In this document: positions 31,101-44,099 of the stretch, piece after piece
How positions within the stretch are numbered: the first letter of the stretch is position 1
Layout: each line of letters opens with the position of its first letter
Source: Atherix ibis
Taxonomy: Eukaryota; Arthropoda; Insecta; Diptera; Athericidae
DNA length: 64,000 bases
NCBI GenBank assembly: GCA_958298945.1
Contig: OY282608.1
Coordinates: 21,863,933-21,927,932 of the forward strand
Reading direction: 5' to 3'
Translations under genes and position numbers: made by a program
The notes under the pieces: generated by a model
What the model saw: only the letters and a program-made list of their open reading frames with translations
Databases searched by the model: none
Told to the model about the DNA's origin: nothing

Positions 31101-31436
31101 CAACAAACCAACAAACCATCAAACCAAGTAACCAACAAGCCAACAAACCAACAAACCAACAAGCCAACAAACCAACAAACCAACAAACCAAAAAACCAAC
31201 AAACCAACAAACCAACAAACCAACAAACCAACAAACCAACAAACCAACAAGCCAACAAACCAACAAACCAATAAACCAACAAACCAAGTAACCGAAAAGC
31301 CAACAACCTAACAAACCAACAAGCCAACAAGCCAACAAACCAACAAGCCAACAAACCAAAAAAGCAACAAGCCAACAAGCCAACCAACCAACAAACCAAC
31401 AAACCAAAAAACCATAAAGCCAACAAACCAACACAC
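28200..31436. repeat. B-type block B4 (3.24 kb)
   Basis: Starts with the 7-mer form of the head module (28200) and follows B3 closely at +3629 to +3637 through ~31.1 kb. It has only one accgaaaa module (31288) and lacks the extra duplication present at the end of B3, so it is shorter. Private differences include accaaaaagcc near 28370, where B3 has accaacaagcc, and an extra actaacaa near 30497. Confidence 0.83.
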
Positions 31437-33170
31437 CAAGTAACCAAAAAGCCAACAAACTAACAAACCAACAAGCCAACAAGCCAACAAATCAACAAAC
31501 CAACAAACCAACAAGCCAAGAAACCAACAAACAAATAAACCAACAAACTAACAAACCAACAAACCAACAAACCAACAAACCAACAAACCAAAAAACCAAC
31601 AAACCAACAAGCCAACAAGCCAACAAACCAACAAACTAACAAACCAACAAACGAACTAACCAACAAACCAACAAACCAACAAACCAACAAGCCAACAAAC
31701 CAACAAACCAACAAACCAACAAGCCAACAAGCCAACCAACCAACAAACCAACAAACCAAAAAACCATAAAGCCAACAAACTAACAAACCAACAAGCCAAC
31801 AAACCAACAAGCCAACAAGCCAACAAACCAACAAACCAACAAAGCAACAAACCAACAAACCAACAAACCAACAAACCAACAAACCAACAAGCCAACAAGC
31901 CAAGAAACCAACAAACTAACAAACCAACAAACGAACTAACCAACAAACCAACAAACCAACAAGCCAACAAGCCAACAAACCAACAAACCAACAAACCAAC
32001 AAACCAAGTAACCAACAAGCCAACAAACCAACAAACCAACAAGCCAACAAGCCAACAAACCAACAAACCAACAAGCCAACAAGCCAACAAACCAACAAGC
32101 GAACAAACCAACAAACCAACAAACCAAAAAACCAACAAACCAACAAACCAACAAACCAACAAACCAACAAACCAACAAGCCAACAAAGCAACAAACCAAC
32201 AAACCAACAAACCAAGTAACCAAAAAGCCAACAAACTAACAAACCAACAAGCCAACAAACCAACAAGCCAACAAGCCAACAAACCAACAAACGAACAAAG
32301 CAACAAACCAACAAACCAACAAACCAACAAGCCAACAAACCAACAAACCAACAAACCAACAAACCAAGTAACCAAAAAGCCAACAAACTAACAAACCAAC
32401 AAACGAACTAACCAACAAACCAACAAGCCAACAAGCCAACAAACCAACAAACCAACAAACCAACAAACCAACAAACCAAGTAACCAACAAGCCAACAAAC
32501 CAACAAACCAACAAGCCAACAAGCCAACAAACCAACAAACCAACAAGCCAACAAGCCAACAAACCAACAAACCAACAAGCCAACAAACCAACAAACCAAC
32601 AAGCCAACAAGTCAACAAACCAACACACCAAGTAACCAAAAAGCCAACAAACTAACAAACCAACAAGGCAATAAGCCAACAAACCAACAAACCAACAAGC
32701 CAACAAGCCAACAAACCAACAAACAAATAAACCAACAAACCAACAAACCAACAAACCAACAAACCAACAAACCAAAAAACCAACAAACGAACAAGACAAC
32801 AAGCCAAAAACCAACAAAGCAACAAACCAACAAGCCAACAAACCAACAAACCAACAAGCCAACAAACCAACAAACCAACAAGCCAACAAACCAACAAACC
32901 AACAAACCAACAAACCAACAAACCAACAAACCAACAAGCCAACAAACCAACAAACCAACAAGCCAACAAGCCAACAAACCAACAAACCAACAAGCCAACA
33001 AACCAACAAACAAATAAACCAACAAACCAACAAACCAACAAACCAACAAACCAACAAACCAACAAACTAACAAACCAACAAGCCAACAAACCAACAAACC
33101 AACAAGCCAACAAACCAACAAACCAACAAACCAACAAGCCAACAAGCCAACAAACCAACAAACCAAAAAC
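31437..33170. repeat. B-type block B5, partial
   Basis: Starts with caagtaacc at 31437, like B2, and follows the B order for about 1.5 kb: gccaacca near 31735, accataaa near 31765, acgaacta near 31933 and 32405, aagtcaac near 32612, aaggcaataag near 32667 and the 7-bp accaaaa near 32810. It then passes into a different pattern at an accaaaaaccactaaacc variant (33161). The B series is not seen as a complete block after this. Confidence 0.75.
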
Positions 33171-35119
33171 CACTAAACCAACAAACCAACAAACCAACAA
33201 ACCAACAAACGAACTAACCAACAAACCAACAAACCGACAAACCAACAAGCCAACAAGCCAACAAACCAACAAACCAACAAGCCAACAAGCCAACCAACCA
33301 ACAAACCAACAAACCAAAAAACCGAAAAGCCAACAAACTAACAAACCAACAAGCCAACAAACCAACAAGCCAACAAGCCAACAAACCAACAAAGCAACAA
33401 ACCAACAAACCAACAAACCAACAAACCAACAAACCAACAAACCAACAAACCAACAAACCAACAAGCCAACAAACCAACAAACTAACAAACCAACTAACGA
33501 ACTAACCAACAAACCAACAAGCCAACAAGCCAACAAACCAACAAACCAACAAACCAACAAACCAACAAACCAACAAACCAAGTAACCAACAAGCCAACAA
33601 ACTAAAAAACCAACAAACCAACAAACCAAAAAACCAAAAAAAAAGCAAACCAACAAACCAACAAGCCAACAAACCAACAAACCAACAAACCAACAAACCA
33701 AGTAACCAAAAAGCAAACAAACTAACAAACCAACAAGCCAACAAACCAACAAGCCAACAAGCCAACAAACCAACAAACCAACAAAGCAACAAGCCAACAA
33801 GCCAACAAACCAACAAACTAACAAGCCAACAAACCAACAAACCAACAAACCAACAAGCCAACAAACCAACAAACAAATAAACCAACAAACCAAAAAACCA
33901 ACAAACCAACAAACCAACAAACCAACAAACCAACAAACCAACAAACCAACAAGCCAACAAGCCAACAAACCAACAAACCAACAAACCAATAAGCCAACAA
34001 ACCAACAAACCAACAAACCAACAAACCAACAAAACAACAAACCAAGTAACCAAAAAGCCAACAAACTAACAAACCAACAAGCCAAGAAGCCAACCAACCA
34101 ACAAACCAACAAAGCAACAAACCAACAAGCCAACAAACCAACAAACCAACAAGCCAACAAACCAACAAACCAACAAGCCAACAAACCAACAAACCAACAA
34201 ACCAACAAACCAACAAGCCAACAAACCAACAAACCAACAAGCCAACAAGCCAACAAACCAACAAACCAACAAGCCAACAAACCAACAAACAAATAAACCA
34301 ACAAACCAACAAACCAACAAACCAACAAACCAACAAACTAACAAACCAACAAGCCAACAAACCAACAAACCAACAAGCCAACAAACCAACAAACCAACAA
34401 ACCAACAAGCCAACAAGCCAACAAACCAACAAACCAAAAACCACTAAACCAACAAACCAACAAACTAACATGCCAACAAACCAACAAACTAAGTAACCAA
34501 CAAGCCAACAAATCAACAAACCAACAAGCCAACAAGCCAACAAACCAACAAACCAACAAGCCAACAAACCAACAAACCAACAAACCAACAAGCCAACAAA
34601 CCAACAAACCAACAAGCCAAAAAACCAACAAACAAACAAACAAACAAGCCAACAAACCAACAAACAAATAAACCAACAAACCAACAAACCAACAAACCAA
34701 CAAACCAACAAACCAACAAACCAAAAAAACAACAAACCAACAAGCCAATAAGCCAAAAAACCAACAAACTAACAAACCAACAAGCCAACAAACCAACAAA
34801 CCAACAAACCAACAAGCCAACAAGCCAACAAGCCAACAAGCCAACAAACCAACAAACCAACAAACCAACAAGCCAACAAACCAACAAGCCAACAAACCAA
34901 CAAACCAACAAACCAAGTAACCAAAAAGCCAACCAACTAACAAACCAACAAGCCAACAAGCCAACAAACCAACAAACCAACAAAGCAACAAGCCAACAAG
35001 CCAAAAAACCAACAAACCAACAAGCCAACAAGCCAACAAACCAACAAACTAACAAACCAACAAGCCAACAAACCAACAAACCAACAAGCCAACAAACCAA
35101 CAAACCAACAAACCAACAA
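33171..35119. repeat. Mixed higher-order block C0
   Basis: Octamer array with a less regular variant order. The accaaaaaccactaaacc landmark at ~33161 recurs at ~34432, 1271 bp apart (159 octamers minus 1), with at least ~100 matching bases upstream of each. The block also has one of the longest A runs in the window (nine A near 33635) and a CATGCC-ctaagtaacc landmark near 34470. No unique sequence was found. Confidence 0.7.
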
Positions 35120-36215
35120 GCCAACAAATTAACAAACCAACAAGCCACTAAACCAACAAACCAACAAACCAACATGCCAACAAACCAACAAACTAAGTAA
35201 CCAACAAGACAACAAATCAACAAACCAACAAGCCAACAAGCCAACAAACCAACAAACCAACAAGCCAACAAACCAACAAACCAACAAACCAACAAACCAA
35301 CAAACCAACAAACCAACAAACCAACAAACCAAAAAACCAACAAACCAACAAACCAACAAGCCAAAAAACCAACAAACCAACAAACAAACAAGCCAACAAA
35401 CCAACAAACAAATAAACCAACAAACCAACAAACCAACAAACCAACAAACCAACAAACCAAAAAACCAACAAACCAACAAGCCAACAAGCCAAAAAACCAA
35501 CAAACTAACAAACCAACAAGCCAACAAACCAACAAACCAACAAGCCAACAAGCCAACAAACCAACAAACCAACAAACCAACAAGCCAACAAACCAACAAG
35601 CCAACAAACCAACAAACCAACAAACCAAGTAACCAAAAAGCCAACCAACTAACAAACCAACAAGCCAACAAGCCAACAAACCAATAAAGCAACAAGCCAA
35701 CAAGCCAACAAACCAACAAGCCAACAAACCAACAAGCCAACAAACCAACAAACCAACAAACCAACAAACTAAGTAACCAACAAGCCAACAAACCAACAAA
35801 CCAACAAGCCAACAAACCAACAAACCAACAAGCCAACAAACCAACAAACCAACAAAACAAAAAACCAACAAACCAACAAACCAACAAACCAACAAACCAA
35901 CAAACCAACAAACCAACAAACCAACAAGCCAACAAGCCAACAAACCAACAAACCAACAAGCCAACAAACCAACAAGCCAACAAACCAACAAACCAACAAA
36001 CCAAGTAACCAAAAAGCCAACCAACTAACAAACCAACAAGCCAACAAGCCAACAAACCAACAAACCAACAAAGCAACAAGCCAACAAGCCAACAAACCAA
36101 CAAACCAACAAGCCAACAAGCCAACAAACCAACAAACTAACAAACCAACAAGCCAACAAACCAACAAACCAACAAGCCAACAAACCAACAAACCAACAAA
36201 CCAACAAGCCAACAA
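35120..36215. repeat. ~1.1-kb tandem repeat, copy C1
   Basis: First of two tandem copies. Landmarks in C1 and C2 are: aaattaac 35126 and 36222 (+1096); CATGCC 35173 and 36269 (+1096); gtaaccaaaaagccaacc 35629 and 36733 (+1104); and ccaataaagcaac 35681 and 36785 (+1104). The change from +1096 to +1104 is one octamer. The gccaacca unit after accaaaaa distinguishes this family from the A and B blocks, which have gccaacaa there. Confidence 0.85.
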
Positions 36216-37310
36216 GCCAACAAATTAACAAACCAACAAGCCACTAAACCAACAAACCAACAAACCAACATGCCAACAAACCAACAAACTAAGTAACCAA
36301 CAAGACAACAAATCAACAAACCAACAAGCCAACAAGCCAACAAACCAACAAACCAACAAGCCAACAAACCAACAAACCAACAAACCAACAAACCAACAAA
36401 CCAACAAACCAACAAACCAACAAACCAACAAACCAAAAAACCAACAAACCAACAAACCAACAAGCCAAAAAACCAACAAACCAACAAACAAACAAGCCAA
36501 CAAACCAACAAACAAATAAACCAACAAACCAACAAACCAACAAACCAACAAACCAACAAACCAAAAAACCAACAAACCAACAAGCCAACAAGCCAAAAAA
36601 CCAACAAACTAACAAACCAACAAGCCAACAAACCAACAAACCAACAAGCCAACAAGCCAACAAACCAACAAACCAACAAACCAACAAGCCAACAAACCAA
36701 CAAGCCAACAAACCAACAAACCAACAAACCAAGTAACCAAAAAGCCAACCAACTAACAAACCAACAAGCCAACAAGCCAACAAACCAATAAAGCAACAAG
36801 CCAACAAGCCAACAAACCAACAAGCCAACAAACCAACAAACCAACAAACCAACAAACTAAGTAACCAACAAGCCAACAAACCAACAAACCAACAAGCCAA
36901 CAAACCAACAAACCAACAAGCCAACAAACCAACAAACCAACAAAACAAAAAACCAACAAACCAACAAACCAACAAACCAACAAACCAACAAACCAACAAA
37001 CCAACAAACCAACAAGCCAACAAGCCAACAAACCAACAAACCAACAAGCCAACAAACCAACAAACCAAGTAACCAAAAAGCCAACAAACTAACAAACCAA
37101 CAAGCCAACAAGCCAACAAACCAACAAACCACCAAAGCAACAAGCCAACAAGCCAACAAACCAACAAACCAACAAGCCAACAAACCAACAAACCAACAAG
37201 CCAACAAGCCAACAAACCAACAAACCAACAACCCAACAAGCCAACAAACCAACAAACCAAAAAACCAACAAACCAACAAACCAACAAGCCACAAAACCAA
37301 CAAACCAACA
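36216..37310. repeat. ~1.1-kb tandem repeat, copy C2
   Basis: Second copy of the ~1.1-kb pair. It has extra octamers near 36390-36430 relative to C1 and one fewer near 36900, so the offset drifts from +1096 to +1104 and then +1088. The last part runs into the first gccacaaa (module Q) landmark at 37288, so the C to D transition falls here and is gradual. Confidence 0.8.
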
Positions 37311-38230
37311 AACAAACAAGCCAACAAACCAACAAACAAATAAACCAACAAACCAACAAACCAACAAACCAACAAACCAACAAACCAACAAACCAAAAAA
37401 CCAACAAACCAACAAGCCAACAAGCCAAAAAACGAACAAACTAACAAACCAACAAGCCAACAAATCAACAAACCAACATGCCAACAAGCCAACAAACCAA
37501 CAAACCAACAAACCAACAAGCTAACAAACCAACAAGCCAACAAACCAACAAACCAACAAACCAAGTAACCAAAACGCCAACCAACTAACAAACCAACAAG
37601 CCAACAAGCCAACAAACCAACAAACCAACAAAGCAACAAGCCACTAAGCCAACAAACCAACAAACTAACAAGCCAACAAGCCAACAAGCCAACAAACCAA
37701 CAAACAAACTAACCAACAAGCCAACAAACCAACAAACCAACAAGCCAACAAACCAACAAACAAACTAACCAACAAGCCAACAAACCAACAAACCAACAAG
37801 CCAACAAACCAACAAACCAACAAACCAAAAAACCAACAAACCAACAAACCAACAAACCAACAAACCAACAAACCAACAAGCCAACAAGCCAACAAACCAA
37901 CAAACCAACAAACCAACAAGCCAACAAACCAACAAACCAACAAACCAAGTAACCAAAAAACCAACAAACTAACAAACCAACAAGCCAACAAGCCAACAAA
38001 CCAACAAACCACCAAAGCAACAAGCCAACAAGCCAACAAACCAACAAACCAACAAGCCAACAAACCAACAAACCAACAAGCCAACAAGCCAACAAACCAC
38101 CAAACCTACAACCCAACAAGCCAACAAACCAACAAACCAATAAGTCAACAAACCAACAAACCAACAAGCCAACAAACCAACAAACCAACAAGCCAACAAA
38201 CCAATAAACAAATAAACTAATAAACTAACA
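37288..38230. repeat. D-region block, first Q module
   Basis: Starts at the gccacaaaacc landmark (module Q). The stretch from ~37,640 to 38,250 matches 44,140-44,760 at an offset of 6499 bp, with shared landmarks ccactaag, two caaacaaactaacc variants, a gtaaccaaaaaaccaac variant, and ccaccaaacctac. It closes with aaataaactaataaac near 38215, which recurs near 44,730 and 45,810. No gene-like sequence was seen. Confidence 0.78.
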
Positions 38231-39600
38231 AACCAACAACCAACAAATCAACAAACCAAAAAACCAACAAACCAACAAGCCCACAAGCCAACAAACCAAC
38301 AAACTAACAAACCAACAATCCAACAAACCAACAAACCAACAAGCCAACAAGCCAACAACCCAACAAACCAACAAACCAAAAAACCAACAAACCAACAAAC
38401 CATCAAACGAACAAAGTAACAAGCCAACAAGCCAACAAACCAACAAACCAACAAACCAACAAACCAACAAGCCAACAAACCAACAAGTCAACAAACCAAC
38501 AAACCAACAAACCAATAAACCAAGTAACCAAAAAGCCAACAAACTAACAAACCAACAAGCCAACAAGCCAACAAACCAACAAACCAACAAAGCAATAAGC
38601 CAACAAGCCAACAAACCAATAAACCAACAAGCCAACAAACCAACAAACCAACAAGCCAACAAGCCAACAAACCAACAAACCAACAAACCAACAAGCCAAC
38701 AAACCAACAAACCAACAAGCCAACAAGCCAACAAACCAACATACCAATAAACCAACAAGCCAACAAATCAACAAACCAACAAACCAACAAGCCAACAAGC
38801 CAACAAACCAACAAACCAACAAGCCAACAAACCAACAAACCAACAAACCAACAAACCAACAAGCCAACAAGCCAACAAACAAATAACCCAACAAACCAAC
38901 AAACCAACAAACCAATAAACCAACAAACTAACGAACCAACAAGCCAACAAACCAACAAACCAACAAGCCAACAAACCAACAAACCAACAAAACAACAATC
39001 CAACAAGCCAACAAACCAACAAACCAACAAGCCAACAAACCAACAAACCAACAAACCAACAATCCAACAAGCCAACAAACCAACAAACCAACAAGCCAAC
39101 AAACCAACAAACCAACAAACCAACATGCCAACAAACCAACAAACTAAGTAACCAACAAGCCAACAAACCAACAAACCAACAAGCCAACAAGCCAACAAAC
39201 CAACAAACCAACAAGCCAACAAACCAACAAACCAACAAACCAACAAGCCAACAAACCAACAAACAAATAAACCAACAAACCAACAAACCAACAAACCAAC
39301 AAACCAAAAAACCAAAAAGCAACAAACCAACAAGCCAACAAGCCAACAAACCAACAAACCAACAAACCAACAAACCAACAAGCCAACAAGCCAACAAACC
39401 AACAAACCAAAAAACCAACAAACCAACAAACCATCAAACGAACAAAGCAACAAGCCAACAAGCCAACAAACCAACAAACCAACAAGCCAACAAACCAACA
39501 AACCAACAAGCCAACAAGCCAACAAACCAACAAACCAACAAACCAACAAGCCAAGAAACCAACAAACCAACAAGCCAACAAGCCAACAAACCAACAAACC
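38231..39600. repeat. D-region segment duplicated 7596 bp downstream, copy 1
   Basis: This segment recurs at 45.83-47.2 kb at a constant offset of 7596 bp. Landmarks include gccaacaaccc at 38351 and 45947 and actaacgaacc (module P) at 38927 and 46523. Over 1.3 kb only scattered single-base differences were noted, for example acccaacaaacc near 38886 against accaacaaacc, and tgccaacaaacc variants near 39125. This is among the most similar pairs in the window. The constant offset means no net unit gain or loss. Confidence 0.86.
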
Positions 39601-42600
39601 AACAAGCCATCAAGCCAAAAAACCAACAAACCAAGTAACCAAAAAGCCAACAAACTAACAAACCAACAAGCCAACAAGCCAACAAACCGACAAACCAACA
39701 AAGCAACAAGCCAACAAGCCAACAAATCAACAAACCAACAAGCCAACAAACCAACAAACCAACAACCCAACAAGCCAACAAACCAACAAACCAAAAAACC
39801 AACAAACCAACAAACCAACAAACCAACAAGCCACAAAACCAACAAACCAACAAACAAACAAGCCAACAAACCAACAAACAAATAAACCAACAAACCAACA
39901 AACCAACAAACCAACAAACCAACAAACCAACAAACCAAAAAACCAACAAACCAACAAGCCAACAAGCCAAAAAACGAACAAACTAACAAACCAACAAGCC
40001 AACAAATCAACAAACCAACATGCCAACAAGCCAACAAACCAACAAACCAACAAACCAACAAGCCAACAAACCAACAAGCCAACAAACCAACAAACCAACA
40101 AACCAAGTAACCAAAACGCCAACCAACTAACAAACCAACAAGCCAACAAGCCAACAAACCAACAAACCAACAAAGCAACAAGCCACTAAGCCAACAAACC
40201 AACAAACCAACAAACCAACAAGCCAACAAGCCAACAAGCCAACAAACCAACAAACAAACTAACCAACAAGCCAACAAACCAACAAACCAACAAGCCAACA
40301 AACCAACAAACAAACTAACCAACAAGCCAACAAACCAACAAACCAACAAGCCAACAAACCAACAAACCAACAAACCAACAAACCAACAAGCCAACAAGCC
40401 AACAAACAAATAACCCAACAAACCAACAAACCAACAAACCAATAAACCAACAAACTAACGAACCAACAAGCCAACAAACCAACAAACCAACAAGCCAACA
40501 AACCAACAAACCAACAAAACAACAATCCAACAAGCCAACAAACCAACAAACCAACAAGCCAACAAACCAACAAACCAACAAACCAACAATCCAACAAGCC
40601 AACAAACCAACAAACCAACAAGCCAACAAACCAACAAACCAACAAACCAACATGCCAACAAACCAACAAACTAAGTAACCAACAAGCCAACAAACCAACA
40701 AACCAACAAGCCAACAAGCCAACAAACCAACAAACCAACAAGCCAACAAACCAACAAACCAACAAACCAACAAGCCAACAAACCAACAAACAAATAAACC
40801 AACAAACCAACAAACCAACAAACCAACAAACCAAAAAACCAAAAAGCAACAAACCAACAAGCCAACAAGCCAACAAACCAACAAACCAACAAACCAACAA
40901 ACCAACAAGCCAACAAGCCAACAAACCAACAAACCAAAAAACCAACAAACCAACAAACCATCAAACGAACAAAGCAACAAGCCAACAAGCCAACAAACCA
41001 ACAAACCAACAAGCCAACAAACCAACAAACCAACAAGCCAACAAGCCAACAAACCAACAAACCAACAAACCAACAAGCCAAGAAACCAACAAACCAACAA
41101 GCCAACAAGCCAACAAACCAACAAACCAACAAGCCAACAAACCAACAAACCAACAAGCCAACAAGCCAACAAACCAACATACCAATAAACCAACAAGCCA
41201 ACAAATCAACAAACCAACAAACCAACAAGCCAACAAGCCAACAAACCAACAAACCAACAAGCCAACAAACCAACAAACCAACAAACCAACAAACCAACAA
41301 GCCAACAAGCCAACAAACAAATAACCCAACAAACCAACAAACCAACAAACCAATAAACCAACAAACTAACGAACCAACAAGCCAACAAACCAACAAACCA
41401 ACAAGCCAACAAACCAACAAACCAACAAAACAACAATCCAACAAGCCAACAAACCAACAAACCAACAAGCCAACAAACCAACAAACCAACAAACCAACAA
41501 TCCAACAAGCCAACAAACCAACAAACCAACAAGCCAACAAACCAACAAACCAACAAACCAACATGCCAACAAACCAACAAACTAAGTAACCAACAAGCCA
41601 ACAAACCAACAAACCAACAAGCCAACAAGCCAACAAACCAACAAACCAACAAGCCAACAAACCAACAAACCAACAAACCAACAAGCCAACAAACCAACAA
41701 ACAAATAAACCAACAAACCAACAAACCAACAAACCAACAAACCAAAAAACCAAAAAGCAACAAACCAACAAGCCAACAAGCCAACAAACCAACAAACCAA
41801 CAAACCAACAAACCAACAAGCCAACAAGCCAACAAACCAACAAACCAAAAAACCAACAAACCAACAAACCATCAAACGAACAAAGCAACAAGCCAACAAG
41901 CCAACAAACCAACAAACCAACAAGCCAACAAACCAACAAACCAACAAGCCAACAAGCCAACAAACCAACAAACCAACAAACCAACAAGCCAAGAAACCAA
42001 CAAACCAACAAGCCAACAAGCCAACAAACCAACAAACCAACAAGCCATCAAGCCAAAAAACCAACAAACCAAGTAACCAAAAAGCCAACAAACTAACAAA
42101 CCAACAAGCCAACAAGCCAACAAACCGACAAACCAACAAAGCAACAAGCCAACAAGCCAACAAATCAACAAACCAACAAGCCAACAAACCAACAAACCAA
42201 CAACCCAACAAGCCAACAAACCAACAAACCAAAAAACCAACAAACCAACAAACCAACAAGCCACAAAACCAACAAACCAACAAACAAACAAGCCAACAAA
42301 CCAACAAACAAATAAACCGACAAACCAACAAACCAACAAACCAACAAACCAACAAACCAACAAACCAAAAAACCAACAAACCAACAAGCCAACAAGCCAA
42401 AAAACGAACAAACTAACAAACCAACAAGCCAACAAATCAACAAACCAACATGCCAACAAGCCAACAAACCAACAAACCAACAAACCAACAAGCCAACAAA
42501 CCAACAAGCCAACAAACCAACAAACCAACAAACCAAGTAACCAAAACGCCAACCAACTAACAAACCAACAAGCCAACAAGCCAACAAACCAACAAACCAA

Positions 42601-44099
42601 CAAAGCAACAAGCCACTAAGCCAACAAACCAACAAACCAACAAACCAACAAGCCAACAAGCCAACAAGCCAACAAACCAACAAACAAACTAACCAACAAG
42701 CCAACAAACCAACAAACCAACAAGCCAACAAACCAACAAACAAACTAACCAACAAGCCAACAAACCAACAAACCAACAAGCCAACAAACCAACAAACCAA
42801 CAAACCAACAAACCAACAAGCCAACAAGCCAACAAACAAATAACCCAACAAACCAACAAACCAACAAACCAATAAACCAACAAACTAACGAACCAACAAG
42901 CCAACAAACCAACAAACCAACAAGCCAACAAACCAACAAACCAACAAAACAACAATCCAACAAGCCAACAAACCAACAAACCAACAAGCCAACAAACCAA
43001 CAAACCAACAAACCAACAATCCAACAAGCCAACAAACCAACAAACCAACAAGCCAACAAACCAACAAACCAACAAACCAACATGCCAACAAACCAACAAA
43101 CTAAGTAACCAACAAGCCAACAAACCAACAAACCAACAAGCCAACAAGCCAACAAACCAACAAACCAACAAGCCAACAAACCAACAAACCAACAAACCAA
43201 CAAGCCAACAAACCAACAAACAAATAAACCAACAAACCAACAAACCAACAAACCAACAAACCAAAAAACCAAAAAGCAACAAACCAACAAGCCAACAAGC
43301 CAACAAACCAACAAACCAACAAACCAACAAACCAACAAGCCAACAAGCCAACAAACCAACAAACCAAAAAACCAACAAACCAACAAACCATCAAACGAAC
43401 AAAGCAACAAGCCAACAAGCCAACAAACCAACAAACCAACAAGCCAACAAACCAACAAACCAACAAGCCAACAAGCCAACAAACCAACAAACCAACAAAC
43501 CAACAAGCCAAGAAACCAACAAACCAACAAGCCAACAAGCCAACAAACCAACAAACCAACAAGCCATCAAGCCAAAAAACCAACAAACCAAGTAACCAAA
43601 AAGCCAACAAACTAACAAACCAACAAGCCAACAAGCCAACAAACCGACAAACCAACAAAGCAACAAGCCAACAAGCCAACAAATCAACAAACCAACAAGC
43701 CAACAAACCAACAAACCAACAACCCAACAAGCCAACAAACCAACAAACCAAAAAACCAACAAACCAACAAACCAACAAGCCACAAAACCAACAAACCAAC
43801 AAACAAACAAGCCAACAAACCAACAAACAAATAAACCAACAAACCAACAAACCAACAAACCAACAAACCAACAAACCAACAAACCAAAAAACCAACAAAC
43901 CAACAAGCCAACAAGCCAAAAAACGAACAAACTAACAAACCAACAAGCCAACAAATCAACAAACCAACATGCCAACAAGCCAACAAACCAACAAACCAAC
44001 AAACCAACAAGCCAACAAACCAACAAGCCAACAAACCAACAAACCAACAAACCAAGTAACCAAAACGCCAACCAACTAACAAACCAACAAGCCAACAAG
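39601..44099. repeat. D-region P/Q module mosaic
   Basis: Two modules alternate imperfectly. Module P is marked by actaacgaacc at 40454, 41365 and 42884 (also 38927 and 46523). Module Q is marked by gccacaaaacc at 39830, 42260 and 43779 (also 37288 and 44867). P-to-Q distances are 903, 895 and 895 bp; Q-to-P is 624 bp twice. A full P-Q unit is therefore 1519-1527 bp. One P-to-P step of 911 bp lacks Q. The 1519-bp copies at 41.58-42.6 and 43.1-44.12 kb are almost identical; one visible difference is ccgacaa near 42317 against ccaacaa. Confidence 0.87.

Larger units (their letters stand above)
3282..31310. repeat. Dispersed CpG-bearing module GTAACCGAAAAGCC, eight copies
   Basis: The module is a gta-accgaaaa-gccaacaa-cctaacaa run. 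It differs from the common gta-accaaaaa-gccaacaa-actaacaa head module by an A-to-G giving CpG and by CCTAAC. It occurs at 3282, 13637, 17443, 22072, 24406, 27715, 28035 and 31288, and I did not find it after 31.3 kb. In seven of the eight copies accaataaaccaacaaacc precedes it. It links the A and B regions and is a useful single-copy-per-block marker. Confidence 0.8.
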
